64,000 nt of DNA from Nitrosomonas sp. (GTDB lineage Bacteria > Pseudomonadota > Gammaproteobacteria > Burkholderiales > Nitrosomonadaceae): the NCBI RefSeq assembly GCF_020852615.1, contig NZ_JADZAJ010000025.1, positions 1-64,000 on the forward strand, given 5' to 3'. The position numbers were made by a program, and so were the translations under genes. The notes beneath the pieces were generated by a model. That model had not been told where the DNA came from and made no database searches. It worked only from the letters and a program-made list of their open reading frames with translations. Shown piece after piece: positions 40,708-50,512 of the stretch. The first letter of the stretch is position 1; the number at the start of each line of letters is the position of its first letter.

Positions 40708-40868
40708 CGCCGGCAGATATTCAGATCGAATCGAACAAACCGATAATACGTTATTATAGTGGGCAAAAATCAGCTTACCGTGCAAGAAACAACCTGCGAA
40801 GCGGACACAATCCACACAAAACGGTTCTTGCACAGCCTTGCGGAAAACCTTGGATATAAGGGGAAATT

Positions 40869-41276
40869 GTGACTGAAACAGAAAATGATTTAACGGGCAT
40901 CAAGGTAATGGTAGTGGATGACAGCAACACCATCCGGCGCAGTGCAGAAATCTTTCTCGCTCACTCCGGCTGTGAGGTCATCTTGGCAACAGATGGATTT
41001 GACGCCATGGCCAAAATCATCGACTGCCAGCCGGACATTATTTTTCTGGATATTGTCATGCCACGGCTGGACGGGTATCAGGCCTGCATGCTGATCAAAA
41101 AAAATCCGAAATACCATTCCGTACCGGTCATCATGCTCTCCAGCAAAAGCGGGCTGTTTGACCGTGCACGCGGCAGGATGGTCGGCTCTGACGAATACCT
41201 CACCAAGCCATTTACCAAAGAAGCCCTGCTTGATACGGTTCGCAAACACACTTCACCAAACAGGATACCGGCCTGA
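40869..41276 (+). CDS. pilG: PilG-like single-domain response regulator
   Basis: This 135-residue receiver domain has no output domain and resembles PilG of the type IV pilus/Chp system. The phosphorylation site is Asp61, with Asp17/Asp18 and Lys113 completing the acid pocket. The start is GTG at 40869, preceded by AAGGGG. The usual partners pilH, pilI and pilJ do not follow; ubiC does. A 9-bp inverted repeat GTGCAAGAA (40780-40788) / TTCTTGCAC (40825-40833) lies upstream and could be a control site. Confidence 0.87.
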   Translation: MTETENDLTGIKVMVVDDSNTIRRSAEIFLAHSGCEVILATDGFDAMAKIIDCQPDIIFLDIVMPRLDGYQACMLIKKNPKYHSVPVIMLSSKSGLFDRARGRMVGSDEYLTKPFTKEALLDTVRKHTSPNRIPA

Positions 41277-41339
41277 TCCCGAATGGCTCTTACCGGTTTA
41301 CACCATGGCTGACTACCCTGTTCACCCGCCCCGGCCGTA

Positions 41340-41876
41340 ATGAAAGCCAACCCGCCTTTGGCGTGGCACCCTGTACCTGTTTCTGCTCCTGTCGATCTCC
41401 GCTGGTGGCTAACTCACCGGGGATCCCTTACTCGCCTGATCCAGGCGCGCAGCGAACATTTTCGTGTTGAACCTGTTTTTCAGGCGCTGGCAACCGCCTG
41501 TATCGATGAACTGGAAATCATGAATCTAAACAGACAAACGCGCGCACTGGTACGGGAAGTGTATCTGCGCAGCAATGAAATACCGGTTGTGTTTGCGCAT
41601 TCCGTTGTCAGGAAGGAACACCTGCAGGGAGCATGGCGCGACCTGGGTCATCTGGGCAGCCGGTCGCTGGGTACCATGCTGTTTACCAACCCGCTAATAC
41701 AGCGCGCGCCGCTTGCCTTCAAAAAACTCAAACCACGCCATCCCCTGTTCAGACGTGCCTGCACACGACTGCGGATCCACCCGAACCATCTCTGGGCGAG
41801 ACGTTCGCTATTCATCCTGCGTCACCAGCCAATACTTGTCACAGAAGTATTTCTGCCTGCAATCCACACACTATAA
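41340..41876 (+). CDS. ubiC: Chorismate lyase
   Basis: UbiC splits chorismate into pyruvate and 4-hydroxybenzoate, the ring precursor of ubiquinone. The 178-residue protein has [29 protein letters not shown] and [15 protein letters not shown], and ends EVFLPAIH, all typical. It precedes ubiA by 73 bases and ubiD follows, so three successive ubiquinone steps are encoded in order. Confidence 0.93.
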   Translation: MKANPPLAWHPVPVSAPVDLRWWLTHRGSLTRLIQARSEHFRVEPVFQALATACIDELEIMNLNRQTRALVREVYLRSNEIPVVFAHSVVRKEHLQGAWRDLGHLGSRSLGTMLFTNPLIQRAPLAFKKLKPRHPLFRRACTRLRIHPNHLWARRSLFILRHQPILVTEVFLPAIHTL

Positions 41877-41949
41877 ACCGGTAAAATACCGTATTCCTTA
41901 TCCTGGCCGGTTCAATCAAATTCCCGGCTATTTTACTGATCTGATTTTT

Positions 41950-42837
41950 ATGACTTCTGTAAACATCACTTTCACGGATCGGCTCTCCGCATACACCAGA
42001 CTGATCCGACTGGATAAACCTATCGGCATCCTGTTATTACTGTGGCCGACATTATGGGGATTATGGCTGGCAGCGGATGGTATGCCCGATCCGATGATTC
42101 TGGTGATTTTTGTACTGGGCACAATCCTGATGCGCTCTGCCGGCTGTGCCGTTAACGATTTCGCCGATCGGCGCATTGATCCTCATGTTTTTCGCACCCG
42201 CAACCGTCCGCTGGCAACCGGTATTATCACCCCGCGAGAAGCATTACTGGTAGCGGCCGGGTTAAGTTTATGCGCATTTTTACTGATCCTGCCGCTCAAC
42301 CTGCTGACAATCCAGCTGTCCGTACCCGCTCTGTTTCTTGCAGCCTCTTATCCGTTTACCAAACGTTTTTTTGTCATGCCGCAAGCCTATCTGGGCATTG
42401 CCTTCAGCTTTGGCATTCCCATGGCATTTGCGGCGCAGACGGGTGCTGTTCCTCCGCTTGCATGGCTGCTGGTACTGGCCAATCTGTTCTGGGTCATTGC
42501 TTACGATACTGAATATGCGCTGGTGGACCGTGAAGATGATCTGAAAATCGGTATCAAGACTTCCGCCATCACACTCGGCCGGTTTGATATCGCAGGCATT
42601 ATGCTGTGCCATATCACATTTCTGGGTATATTGGCTTATGCCGGAATGCTTCTGCAGCGCGGTATCCTGTTTTATGCTTCTCTGCTGATTGCGCTGGGGC
42701 TGGCTGCTTTTCAATACACCATGATCCGCAGACGAGAGCCTTCCCGCTGCTTTCGGGCATTTCTGCACAACAACTGGATCGGTGCTGCCATATTTGCCGG
42801 AATCTTACTGGATACGCTGTTCAGAACTGGCGGGTAA
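41950..42837 (+). CDS. ubiA: 4-hydroxybenzoate octaprenyltransferase
   Basis: UbiA attaches the polyprenyl chain to 4-hydroxybenzoate in the membrane. The ATG at 41950 gives a 295-residue protein with about eight membrane helices. The two aspartate-rich motifs for Mg-pyrophosphate binding are present: NDFADRRID and [12 protein letters not shown]. The frame is open upstream, but only over ubiC. ubiD follows after 69 bases. Confidence 0.96.
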   Translation: MTSVNITFTDRLSAYTRLIRLDKPIGILLLLWPTLWGLWLAADGMPDPMILVIFVLGTILMRSAGCAVNDFADRRIDPHVFRTRNRPLATGIITPREALLVAAGLSLCAFLLILPLNLLTIQLSVPALFLAASYPFTKRFFVMPQAYLGIAFSFGIPMAFAAQTGAVPPLAWLLVLANLFWVIAYDTEYALVDREDDLKIGIKTSAITLGRFDIAGIMLCHITFLGILAYAGMLLQRGILFYASLLIALGLAAFQYTMIRRREPSRCFRAFLHNNWIGAAIFAGILLDTLFRTGG

Positions 42838-42906
42838 ATTCAGGAAAATTCAGCAACGCTCTCATCATTTCCTGTTGAGTTTATTCACTGCTACCGGATC
42901 AGACTT

Positions 42907-44370
42907 ATGAAATACAAGGATTTGCGCGACTTTCTCGCTCAGCTTGAACAACGCGGTGATTTAAAACGTGTCGGTATCGAAGTTGACCCCCGCCTGGAAA
43001 TGACAGAGATCTGCGATCGCCTGCTCAAACAGGCAGGTCCGGCGGTACTGTTTGAACGACCCGCCGGACACACCATTCCGGTACTGGGCAACCTGTTCGG
43101 CACACCGGAACGGGTCGCGCTGGGTATGGGCCAGACATCGGTTTCCGCCCTGCGTGAAGTGGGCAAACTACTCGCCTACCTCAAGGAGCCCGATCCTCCC
43201 AAAGGGTTGCGCGATGCCTGGGAAAAGCTGCCGGTATTAAAACAGGTACTCAACATGGCCCCCAGACAGCTGTCCAATGCTCCCTGCCAGGAAATCGTAT
43301 GGGAAGGTACTGAGGTGGATCTGGGAAAACTGCCAATCCAGACTTGCTGGCCGGGGGACGTGGCCCCCCTGATTACCTGGGGACTTACCGTCACACGCGG
43401 CCCGTATAAATCAAGACAGAACCTGGGCATTTACCGGCAGCAGGTAATTGCCCCGAACAAAGTGATTATGCGCTGGCTGGCGCATCGCGGCGGCGCACTG
43501 GACTACCGTGATTTCTGTCAAACCAGCCCGGGGCAGCCCTACCCTGTCGCGGTTGCACTGGGTGCGGATCCGGCGACGATTCTCGGTGCAGTCACTCCGG
43601 TTCCGGACAGCCTGAGTGAATACCAGTTTGCCGGTCTGTTACGCGGGGCAAAAACAGAAGTCGTCAAATGTCTGACGCATGACCTGCAGGTACCTGCCAG
43701 CGCGGAAATTGTGCTGGAAGGCTATATTTATCCGGATGAAACAGCAGTAGAGGGACCTTACGGCGATCACACCGGCTACTACAACGAACAGGAAACTTTC
43801 CCGGTTTTCACGATTGAGCGAATCACCATGCGCCGTGATCCGATTTACCACTCCACCTATACCGGCAAACCACCGGATGAACCCGCCATTCTTGGCGTTG
43901 CCCTCAATGAAGTATTCGTACCGCTGTTGCAGAAACAATTTACTGAAATTACTGATTTCTACCTTCCACCGGAAGGCTGCTCTTACCGTCTTGCCGTGGT
44001 CAGCATGAAAAAGCAGTACCCCGGCCATGCCAAACGTGTCATGTTCGGTATCTGGAGCTTTCTGCGCCAGTTCATGTATACCAAATTTATCATCGTAACG
44101 GATGATGACGTTAATATCCGCGACTGGAAAGAAGTCATCTGGGCGATGACCACCCGGGTTGATCCGGTGCGCGATACCCTGATCGCAGAAAACACACCAA
44201 TCGACTACCTCGATTTTGCCAGCCCCGTTTCCGGACTTGGCAGCAAAATGGGACTGGATGCCACCAATAAATGGCCGGGTGAAACAACGCGCGAATGGGG
44301 TCGTACCATTGAAATGGATGCAACCGTCAAAACCAGAATCGACCACCTTTGGCAAAAACTGCCATTCTGA
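42907..44370 (+). CDS. ubiD: 4-hydroxy-3-polyprenylbenzoate decarboxylase
   Basis: UbiD removes the carboxyl group of polyprenyl-4-hydroxybenzoate using prenylated FMN. The 487-residue protein starts [20 protein letters not shown] and has [12 protein letters not shown] around the cofactor site and a conserved C-terminal [16 protein letters not shown]. The cofactor-making UbiX is not in the window. It is the last gene of ubiC-ubiA-ubiD and converges with a cytochrome gene. Confidence 0.97.
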   Translation: MKYKDLRDFLAQLEQRGDLKRVGIEVDPRLEMTEICDRLLKQAGPAVLFERPAGHTIPVLGNLFGTPERVALGMGQTSVSALREVGKLLAYLKEPDPPKGLRDAWEKLPVLKQVLNMAPRQLSNAPCQEIVWEGTEVDLGKLPIQTCWPGDVAPLITWGLTVTRGPYKSRQNLGIYRQQVIAPNKVIMRWLAHRGGALDYRDFCQTSPGQPYPVAVALGADPATILGAVTPVPDSLSEYQFAGLLRGAKTEVVKCLTHDLQVPASAEIVLEGYIYPDETAVEGPYGDHTGYYNEQETFPVFTIERITMRRDPIYHSTYTGKPPDEPAILGVALNEVFVPLLQKQFTEITDFYLPPEGCSYRLAVVSMKKQYPGHAKRVMFGIWSFLRQFMYTKFIIVTDDDVNIRDWKEVIWAMTTRVDPVRDTLIAENTPIDYLDFASPVSGLGSKMGLDATNKWPGETTREWGRTIEMDATVKTRIDHLWQKLPF

Positions 44371-44411
44371 CCACCTGATGACCATTACAAGAAGCATCCC
44401 ACCCCGGAAGT

Positions 44412-44900
44412 TTAATGTGCGTGTGAATGCGCACCCTGTTTCCCCTGACCCCTGCTCTGATCATCCCCGCCAGACTGCTGATTTAAGCCAACCTGATAAG
44501 TCGCATGGCAGGCGGTGCAACGCCCCAGTGCCTCACTCAGCTGCTGCAGTGTATGTTTGGGATCCTTTCCGGATTCCGCCTCGTCGGCTATCCTGTCAAA
44601 CGCCTGATGCATGCCCATCCCCATCTGCATAAACTGCTCGGGCAGGAAGTTATCCATATGCCCTTCCATTTTATGGGGCATCGCCATTCCAAGTGAACGC
44701 GCGTGACGCGCCACTGCCGTCATATCCTCTTTTGCAAGCGCCTCCAGAATGGCACTGGTTCCGGTTAGCAGCATGCGCATTTCGCCCAGAAGGTGATGGC
44801 GCTGCATCTCATTCACAGACAGAACCTGGCGCTGATCAACGCCGCCGGCCATCACAGCAGCTGCAATAAAACCCAGAGTAACTGCAAGAATTTTCTTCAA
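44412..44900 (-). CDS. Periplasmic c-type cytochrome, class II (c'-like)
   Basis: This 162-residue exported protein has one haem-binding motif, CTACH (Cys128, Cys131, His132), near its C-terminus, as in four-helix cytochromes c'. I start it at TTG 44900 because a strong GGAGG lies six bases upstream and the protein then begins with a clean signal peptide (KKILAVTLGFIAAAVMA). An ATG at 44915 would overlap the ribosome site. The body is rich in Met and His, and the tail ends in HSHAH, so it may bind metal. Its partner is not evident. Cytochromes of this kind are common in ammonia oxidisers. Confidence 0.83.
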   Translation of the reverse strand: MKKILAVTLGFIAAAVMAGGVDQRQVLSVNEMQRHHLLGEMRMLLTGTSAILEALAKEDMTAVARHARSLGMAMPHKMEGHMDNFLPEQFMQMGMGMHQAFDRIADEAESGKDPKHTLQQLSEALGRCTACHATYQVGLNQQSGGDDQSRGQGKQGAHSHAH

Positions 44901-45203
44901 ATCAACCTCCTTCATTTTTGGGAACCGGCTGGAAATATGCCATTCTCGCCACATTATGAATATTAGTAAACACCCGAAAAAATAATATGGCAGTTACTGA
45001 ACCACCCCGGAATGCTCGTCGGGTAATAGCAACGGCCTGTTGAGCCCGAAAGCCACAAACACGCTCAGACCAGATGCTGCCGACGACAAAATAACAGCAC
45101 CGGCAGGGTTTCCGTATTTGCAGTCAGCATAATTGTTCTATGTATTGCTCCTGCTGCGAATCTGGTTTATCCTTTGCGGCTGCCCTGAACAGGGGAAATA
45201 ACA
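44901..45203. other. 303-base region between the cytochrome gene and tRNA-Ser
   Basis: The left part carries the ribosome site of the cytochrome gene (GGAGG about 44906-44910) and presumably its promoter. The right part holds the tRNA-Ser promoter, listed separately. I see no coding sequence. Confidence 0.5.
45145..45173 (+). promoter_or_regulatory. Sigma-70 type promoter of tRNA-Ser
   Basis: The -35 element TTGCTC (45145-45150) and the -10 element TATCCT (45168-45173) are separated by 17 bases. The following GC-rich stretch (GCGGCTGCCC) is the discriminator type usual for stable RNA genes. The tRNA begins 31 bases after the -10 element. Confidence 0.6.
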
Positions 45204-45294
45204 GGAGAAGTGACCGAGTGGTTGAAGGTGCACGCCTGGAAAGCGTGTGTACGGTAATACCGTACCGCGGGTTCGAATCCCGCCTTCTCCGCCA
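45204..45294 (+). tRNA. tRNA-Ser (anticodon GGA)
   Basis: The 91-base sequence has a GGAGAAG acceptor arm, the anticodon loop CTGGAAA (anticodon GGA, reads TCC/TCT), a long variable arm (TGTACGGTAATACCGTACC region) as class II tRNAs have, a GGTTCGAATCC T-arm and an encoded CCA end. Confidence 0.97.
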
Positions 45295-45306
45295 GAACAC
45301 CTTGCA

Positions 45307-45343
45307 AAAAAGCCTCACCCGTACCCGGGGTGGGGCTTTTTTG
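45307..45343 (+). terminator. Rho-independent terminator after tRNA-Ser
   Basis: AAAAGCCTCACCC pairs with GGGTGGGGCTTTT across a short loop, with one wobble position, and ends in a run of six T. It lies about 15 bases beyond the tRNA and closes its transcript. Confidence 0.85.
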
Positions 45344-45585
45344 TTCCCAGCCATCTTCCCGGAACCTTTGCCGGACAGAAATCTGAACCGGTTCTCCCGC
45401 AGCAGCCCGAAAATAACCTGATTGCGCCCAATCCCGGGCAATTCATACCCGGATACTAATCGGGAAATTCGAACAAATTTCACAGATTTTCTCAGCTGTT
45501 ATCAAGCCCGCTTTATAAATGCCGTTGTTTTAACCTGTAGCAACAATTGAAAATTCTTACTGCCGTATTCCGGCATTTATGCGCC

Positions 45586-46437
45586 ATGAACCAATGTGTT
45601 ATTGACTACAAAATAATAAAAGCCACACAGCCGGAGATTATTTCCAGAATTATCGAAATTGATGAGGAATCTCCGAATTGTTTCAGGGAAATGGATCGCC
45701 TGCTGCGTGCCGATCAGGTAGTAGCCTCATTCATTCTCAGGGTAGCCAATTCACCCATTTATAACCGCAGCCAGCCGATCAGAACATTACCGATCGCCAC
45801 CAGCCTGCTGGGAATCAATATCATCCGTTCTCTGGTTATACTGGCCTTCTCACGCTCTGTATTTTCCAAAAGCAAAAATGTACTGGTACGCAGGCACATC
45901 TGGCACCACTCTTTACTGACCGCAATTGCAAGCTACAACATCTGCCTGGAATTCGGAAAATCAGAAGATTGCGAAGAAGCCTTTGTTGCCGGGCTGGTCC
46001 ACGATATCGGCAAAGTGCTGCTTTTTACCCACGCGCGCAAGGAATACATGGATGCTCTCACGTACGCACTTGAAAACAACTGTTCCAGCAAAGAAGCAGA
46101 GCAGAAATTTATGGGAACAGATCATTACCAGATCGGAAAGGAGGCAGTCAGAGAATGGAAGCTCCCGTCACAGTTTCAACTGTATGTTGGCACCGATCTG
46201 GATCAGTTATTGCCCGAGCGGACTGAAAACAGAATCCTGCTCTGGCTGGCTATCGCCAACAGCCTGGTCAGAGGCGCCGGAATCGGTGCCAACCCTGATG
46301 ATCCCACCGTTCGCAAGGAAAAACTGATGTCTTATGGCTTAAGCGAAGCAATTTCTGATCATCTGCTTGATGACACTTTTTTTCAGAAACTGCTCAATGA
46401 TGACATGTACCAGTTCTGCGCCAATGATCATAACTAA
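45586..46437 (+). CDS. HDOD-domain signalling protein
   Basis: This is a 283-residue protein consisting mainly of an HDOD domain, a relative of HD hydrolases common in signalling and chemotaxis loci. Motifs are a helical front with LRVANSPIYNRS and a central FVAGLVHDIGKVLLF, so an HD pair is kept. No receiver or GGDEF domain is attached. A TTG at 45547 would add 13 residues; neither start has a strong ribosome site. Its end overlaps the following cyclase gene by 14 bases, so the two are translationally linked. A functional link to cyclic nucleotide signalling is inferred from this. Confidence 0.86.
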   Translation: MNQCVIDYKIIKATQPEIISRIIEIDEESPNCFREMDRLLRADQVVASFILRVANSPIYNRSQPIRTLPIATSLLGINIIRSLVILAFSRSVFSKSKNVLVRRHIWHHSLLTAIASYNICLEFGKSEDCEEAFVAGLVHDIGKVLLFTHARKEYMDALTYALENNCSSKEAEQKFMGTDHYQIGKEAVREWKLPSQFQLYVGTDLDQLLPERTENRILLWLAIANSLVRGAGIGANPDDPTVRKEKLMSYGLSEAISDHLLDDTFFQKLLNDDMYQFCANDHN

Positions 46438-48112
46438 TACACCTCCAGACGCCGCCAAACACGTAAACTCCGGATCCGGCCATCCGATCGTCATTACATC
46501 GCTTGAGCATAACGTCTGGCAGATACTGGAACAGGAAATTGCACGCACACTGGAGCGGTTGCAGTGCCTGCGCCTGCGGGATTCGATTATCCTCCTGCTG
46601 CACAAACTGATTACGAACATGATCAGGACCATGCACCGCCAGGCATTTCAGCAGGCGATCGAGAGCGGCCTGAATATTGATATTACCGATAAAGATGGTG
46701 TATTCGATGAACTGTTACAAAATGAGTTAACCACGCATGGTGATCGGAATATCGAACAGTTCTGCAAAAAAAACCATTTCCGGATTACGCTGACCTTTCC
46801 CGAGGAAAAGGACACGCTGATACAGATTGATTACCCGAAAAATTGTGACAGCAGCACCTACCTGGACAGCAAACTTGCCAGAGCAATCGGATTCTCGCTT
46901 ATAAAACAGGAAAAACAGATTCCAGGTGAAAATGCACAGGCATATCGTACCGCCAGAATCATACGTAATTTCGCAGAACAATATTCCCCTCAAACATCAG
47001 CCAATCATTCCCAATTACTGTCCCACACAGAGGAATCAGACAAAACCATAGCCATATTCAGCAAATTGAGTCACGGCGTCATGGTTTTTTCCAGCGCGGG
47101 TGACATCCTGTCCATCTCCCCCGCGATTCTCAACAACCTGAAACTGGAAATATCCCCGGTTTCGGTACAGATACTTACAAACATTATTCCTGGCCACTTT
47201 TATAACGATGTACTGTGGGGGCTTATACTGGAATCAGAGGATGGTCTGTTTGAAAACTATCGCATTCGCATCAGGGTACCGCATGACGACAGTCTGTCGG
47301 TACTTTTCAATGTCAGCGGCTACCGCCATAACGACATGACCATCCATACGCTGTGGCAGATCGTATCGCTGGATCACAAGACCACGCACACACTGACCGA
47401 AGGCTCCATGCTCAATGAAGCCCGGGTTCACAATATCACTCGCAATTATGTGCCCCAGCTGGTCGAACAGAAGGCCAGAGAAATTGTCCGACTGGGAGGT
47501 AACGCACTCCCCAACGAAGAATGCCAGTTAGCTGTCCTGTTTTGTGATATTGCCGGTTTTACCAGTTACGTGGAAAACAACGAAAAAGAAGAATCTGTCA
47601 TTCACACGCTTAATCTGATACTCGGCAGAATCACGAAGGCTGTCAGACAGTATGACGGCATCATCGACAAATTCATGGGTGATTGTGTTATGGCTTTATT
47701 CAAGGCACCACACAACGCCGTACTGGCCGCACTGGAAATTCACAAACACTCCTACGATTTCAATAATTTGCGTATGCGTGCCGGCAAAGATCTGCTGCTT
47801 CTGCGTATCGGCATTCACTGGGGAAACGTGGTGATTGGCAATGTCGGCTCCTCAGACAGACTGGACTGGACAACAATCGGAGATGTCGTCAACACTGCTG
47901 CACGGCTTGAAAAAAGTTGCTGTCCGGGCGGAATACTGATCAGTGATACGTTGTTTAAGGCTATCGCCCGGGGAGATTACCCTGAAATCAGATTCAGCAA
48001 GACATTTCAGCTTAAACTGAAAGGAAAGCGCAACAAACAGGCAGTCCGCTATGTACAGACAGCCAGTCAGCCCCTTTTATACGATATTCCAGCTCCATCC
48101 GCGATGGATTGA
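46424..48112 (+). CDS. PAS-containing class III adenylate/guanylate cyclase
   Basis: This 562-residue protein ends in a class III nucleotidyl cyclase domain (about 360-545). The two metal-binding aspartates are in LFCDIAGFTSY and FMGDCVMALF, and WTTIGDVVNTAARLE is the substrate/transition-state segment. The site looks complete. A PAS-like region (about 208-330) precedes it. The first 200 residues have no hydrophobic segment and no family I can name. The start at 46424 overlaps the HDOD gene by 14 bases. The substrate (ATP or GTP) cannot be fixed by eye. The product is probably cytosolic. Confidence 0.88.
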   Translation: MIITNTPPDAAKHVNSGSGHPIVITSLEHNVWQILEQEIARTLERLQCLRLRDSIILLLHKLITNMIRTMHRQAFQQAIESGLNIDITDKDGVFDELLQNELTTHGDRNIEQFCKKNHFRITLTFPEEKDTLIQIDYPKNCDSSTYLDSKLARAIGFSLIKQEKQIPGENAQAYRTARIIRNFAEQYSPQTSANHSQLLSHTEESDKTIAIFSKLSHGVMVFSSAGDILSISPAILNNLKLEISPVSVQILTNIIPGHFYNDVLWGLILESEDGLFENYRIRIRVPHDDSLSVLFNVSGYRHNDMTIHTLWQIVSLDHKTTHTLTEGSMLNEARVHNITRNYVPQLVEQKAREIVRLGGNALPNEECQLAVLFCDIAGFTSYVENNEKEESVIHTLNLILGRITKAVRQYDGIIDKFMGDCVMALFKAPHNAVLAALEIHKHSYDFNNLRMRAGKDLLLLRIGIHWGNVVIGNVGSSDRLDWTTIGDVVNTAARLEKSCCPGGILISDTLFKAIARGDYPEIRFSKTFQLKLKGKRNKQAVRYVQTASQPLLYDIPAPSAMD

Positions 48113-48196
48113 TCTTGCTTATCATGATTGTATATAGTCTGATCTAAAAACGCCGCCCGTTTCACAGCAGCAGCAAGAGACACGCTTATATTTGCG

Positions 48197-48745
48197 TCAA
48201 AGTGCTTCATAACGGATTTCCACCACTTCCAGCTCCTCCAGACCACCCGGCGTCTGCAATGACACCACATCTCCCGCGCGCGCTTTCAGCAAAGCTCTGG
48301 CCAGCGGCGAAATCCAGCTGATCCGGCCCCGGCCCGGCTCGGCTTCATCCATACCGACGATGCTGTAAGTCTGCTCCTCGCCACGCGAACTACAAACTGT
48401 TACTGTGGCGCCAAAAAATACCTGGTCACATTCACCACGCTGCTCCGGATCGATAACCTCGGCACTATCCAGACGCCTGGATAAAAACCGTAAACGGCGG
48501 TCAATTTCGCGTAAGCGCCGTTTGCCATAGATGTAATCACCATTTTCCGAGCGATCGCCATTTGATGCTGCCCAGGAAACGATTTTGACCACTTCCGGTC
48601 GATCCACCTTCCATAACTGGTCAAACTCATCCTTCAACCGCTGATACCCCTTTGGCGTAATGTAGTTTTTTACCCCCTGCAGTGGTTGTGGCACATCGTC
48701 GACTTCTTCATCGTCGTCGCTTTCCCTGATAAATGCCTTATTCAT
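48197..48745 (-). CDS. greB: Transcription elongation factor GreB
   Basis: GreB rescues backtracked RNA polymerase by stimulating transcript cleavage. The 182-residue protein has a coiled coil with the acidic tip DRSENGDY and a C-terminal FKBP-like domain. It is about 24 residues longer than E. coli GreB because of an acidic front (ESDDDEEVDDVP). It stands alone, convergent with the cyclase gene. Confidence 0.95.
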   Translation of the reverse strand: MNKAFIRESDDDEEVDDVPQPLQGVKNYITPKGYQRLKDEFDQLWKVDRPEVVKIVSWAASNGDRSENGDYIYGKRRLREIDRRLRFLSRRLDSAEVIDPEQRGECDQVFFGATVTVCSSRGEEQTYSIVGMDEAEPGRGRISWISPLARALLKARAGDVVSLQTPGGLEELEVVEIRYEAL

Positions 48746-49265
48746 AGTTACAAATCATCAATAAAAATTACCGGACTGTCAGAAACACCATGAAACTGCT
48801 GGAAAACTTATTTCCGCTATCTGTTCCGCATCACCGCCATATTCCGCAAACTGAAGCAAATTAAATTTGGATTTTGCACCATAACCGGGTCGTGCGCACT
48901 GCGGCATTATGTCGCATTGTCTCTCATGATTTTTTCGCCATAATTGCGCCAGCAAAAAAGCCACCCTCGTTGCGAAACGAGTCCGGAAAACCCATGGATC
49001 TCAAAGCTGTTTACAGACTGCTTATTGCCAGCTCTGTCCAATATTTGCAGATAGCCGGGTTGCCTGCCCTGAAGCAGTGGGGAACTTCTGAAATACCGAC
49101 ATGTGGCAACACCGTCTGTCAGAACGTTCTGACTGCCTGCTTCAGAAAACATCATTCAAACATGCGCGCCTGTCAATCCGATGATTGCCACGTCTTGCAG
49201 AACCGGCACGCTGAATGTCTGACAGGCCGCAAATAACAGGATTAATCCACAACTTGAGGTTTACC
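48746..49265. other. 520-base divergent region between greB and a PEP-CTERM gene
   Basis: The region contains a small hairpin CTCGTT-GCGA-AACGAG (48966-48981) and a perfect 16-bp palindrome (49118-49133, listed separately). A 120-codon frame (48874-49236) is open but Cys-rich, without a ribosome site or family resemblance, and I do not call it. The rest appears to be regulatory space. Confidence 0.55.
49118..49133. promoter_or_regulatory. Perfect 16-bp palindrome upstream of the PEP-CTERM gene, possible operator
   Basis: GTCAGAACGTTCTGAC is its own reverse complement over all 16 bases, with no spacer. It lies 132 bases upstream of the PEP-CTERM start codon. Uninterrupted palindromes of this length usually bind a dimeric regulator. 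The regulator is unknown, and I saw no second copy in the window. Confidence 0.5.
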
Positions 49266-50438
49266 ATGAAATACGTTTATCAGTTCACAGCAGTCACCTT
49301 ACTGACAGGACTAAGCAGCCTTTCCCACGCCGCTCTGACCACCAGCTCCGGTGTGCAAAACTTCTCCGGCAGCGCTGCTGTCACCGCTGCAGGTACGTCA
49401 AGTGGCGGCATGAACAGCTCGCTCACAAACGCCACAAACACGAATAGCAATGCGTCTGTAGCAACAGTTTCACTGGGACAGTTCGATTCATCGTTCGGCG
49501 TGCTGACCGGCGTGGAACTGCAGCTGAATTCCGGCCGGACACAAACCATCAGTGGTACCGGTTTCAAAAATAACGGCCCCGGGCGCACCGCAAGTGGCAG
49601 TGGTACCAGTTCAGCATTGCTCAGCACACCAGGGTTCAATACCGTATTTGCACCCAACCTTACCCAGGCGGGTGCCAATTGTGGATTGGGGATGGGTATG
49701 ACCGGAAATATCTCATGCGGCTGGGGACCGCAAACTTCTGCAGTAACTGCCACCAATACGATTGGTAATGTCGCTTCGAGTAATCTGAACGACTATGTCG
49801 GCACCGGTGTCGTCAACGCCGCGCTGAGCGCTCCCGTACTCTCAGCAACCGCCACACTGACAGCCACCATGGGCCAGCCAAGCGGCTCGACCGTCAATTA
49901 CTCAATGGCATGGGAGGGTACCCTGGAAGCCATCTACAGTTACATGCTGCACGCTGCCGCTTCGTTTGACGGCTCTTCCGCACAGGACAGTCTGACGCTT
50001 GATTTTGGTGTGATTCCACAATTCAGTACGGCACCCACTCTGAGTTTCGATATCTTCAATCTGGCGGACGATAACCGTACAGGTCTTGATCTGGATACAT
50101 TCTCCGATTCCGGGGATACCAGCATTTTCAGTACCGGCCTGACGGCTTTTTCCAGTCTGGCGCAGGGCGGAAACTCAAGCTTCACCGCTTCCATGCTGAC
50201 CGGTACATTGGGATCATTCAGCGCGTCTTACCTGCTTAATCTGTCGGATACCCCTATCGGCGCCAGCAATACCCGGCTGAATCAAACGCTGACATTGAAT
50301 CTGGTCGGGATAGTCAGCTCCTCTGCCAGCGCCGTACCCGAACCCGGAACCCTGGTGTTACTGCTGACCGGTTTGGGGCTTGGCTGGTGGTGTCTGAGAA
50401 AGCAACCCCGAGAGAAAGCCAGTGCAGCATTTGCATGA
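49266..50438 (+). CDS. PEP-CTERM sorting-domain protein, secreted
   Basis: This 390-residue exported protein has a signal peptide (about 1-23) and a Ser/Thr/Gly/Ala-rich body with the same FDSS-G-LTG motif as the broken gene at 36784-37373. It ends in a PEP-CTERM signal: VPEPGT, a hydrophobic stretch and LRKQPREK. Such proteins are processed by an exosortase (EpsH) and are tied to exopolysaccharide or biofilm formation. No exosortase gene is in the window. The tail after the basic cluster is longer than usual (ASAAFA). The start at 49266 is chosen for the signal peptide. Confidence 0.88.
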   Translation: MKYVYQFTAVTLLTGLSSLSHAALTTSSGVQNFSGSAAVTAAGTSSGGMNSSLTNATNTNSNASVATVSLGQFDSSFGVLTGVELQLNSGRTQTISGTGFKNNGPGRTASGSGTSSALLSTPGFNTVFAPNLTQAGANCGLGMGMTGNISCGWGPQTSAVTATNTIGNVASSNLNDYVGTGVVNAALSAPVLSATATLTATMGQPSGSTVNYSMAWEGTLEAIYSYMLHAAASFDGSSAQDSLTLDFGVIPQFSTAPTLSFDIFNLADDNRTGLDLDTFSDSGDTSIFSTGLTAFSSLAQGGNSSFTASMLTGTLGSFSASYLLNLSDTPIGASNTRLNQTLTLNLVGIVSSSASAVPEPGTLVLLLTGLGLGWWCLRKQPREKASAAFA

Positions 50439-50473
50439 TCATGCAAACATCCGGTAAAAAAGCATAAACAACA

Positions 50474-50512
50474 GAGTCTGGATAGCTTTTACTCTAAACC
50501 GGATCCAGACTC
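50474..50512 (+). other. Hairpin after the PEP-CTERM gene
   Basis: A perfect 10-bp stem (GAGTCTGGAT 50474-50483 with ATCCAGACTC 50503-50512) encloses a 19-base loop, 36 bases past the stop codon. It has no T-run, so it is a weak terminator candidate or an mRNA-stabilising hairpin. Confidence 0.45.

Noticed and set aside
45204..45294. tRNA-Ser as an attachment site of an integrated element
   Set aside because: No integrase, direct repeat of the tRNA 3' end or change of gene type follows it in the window.
48874..49236. 120-codon frame before the PEP-CTERM gene
   Set aside because: Its composition is not protein-like, it has no ribosome site, and it spans the palindrome and likely promoter region.
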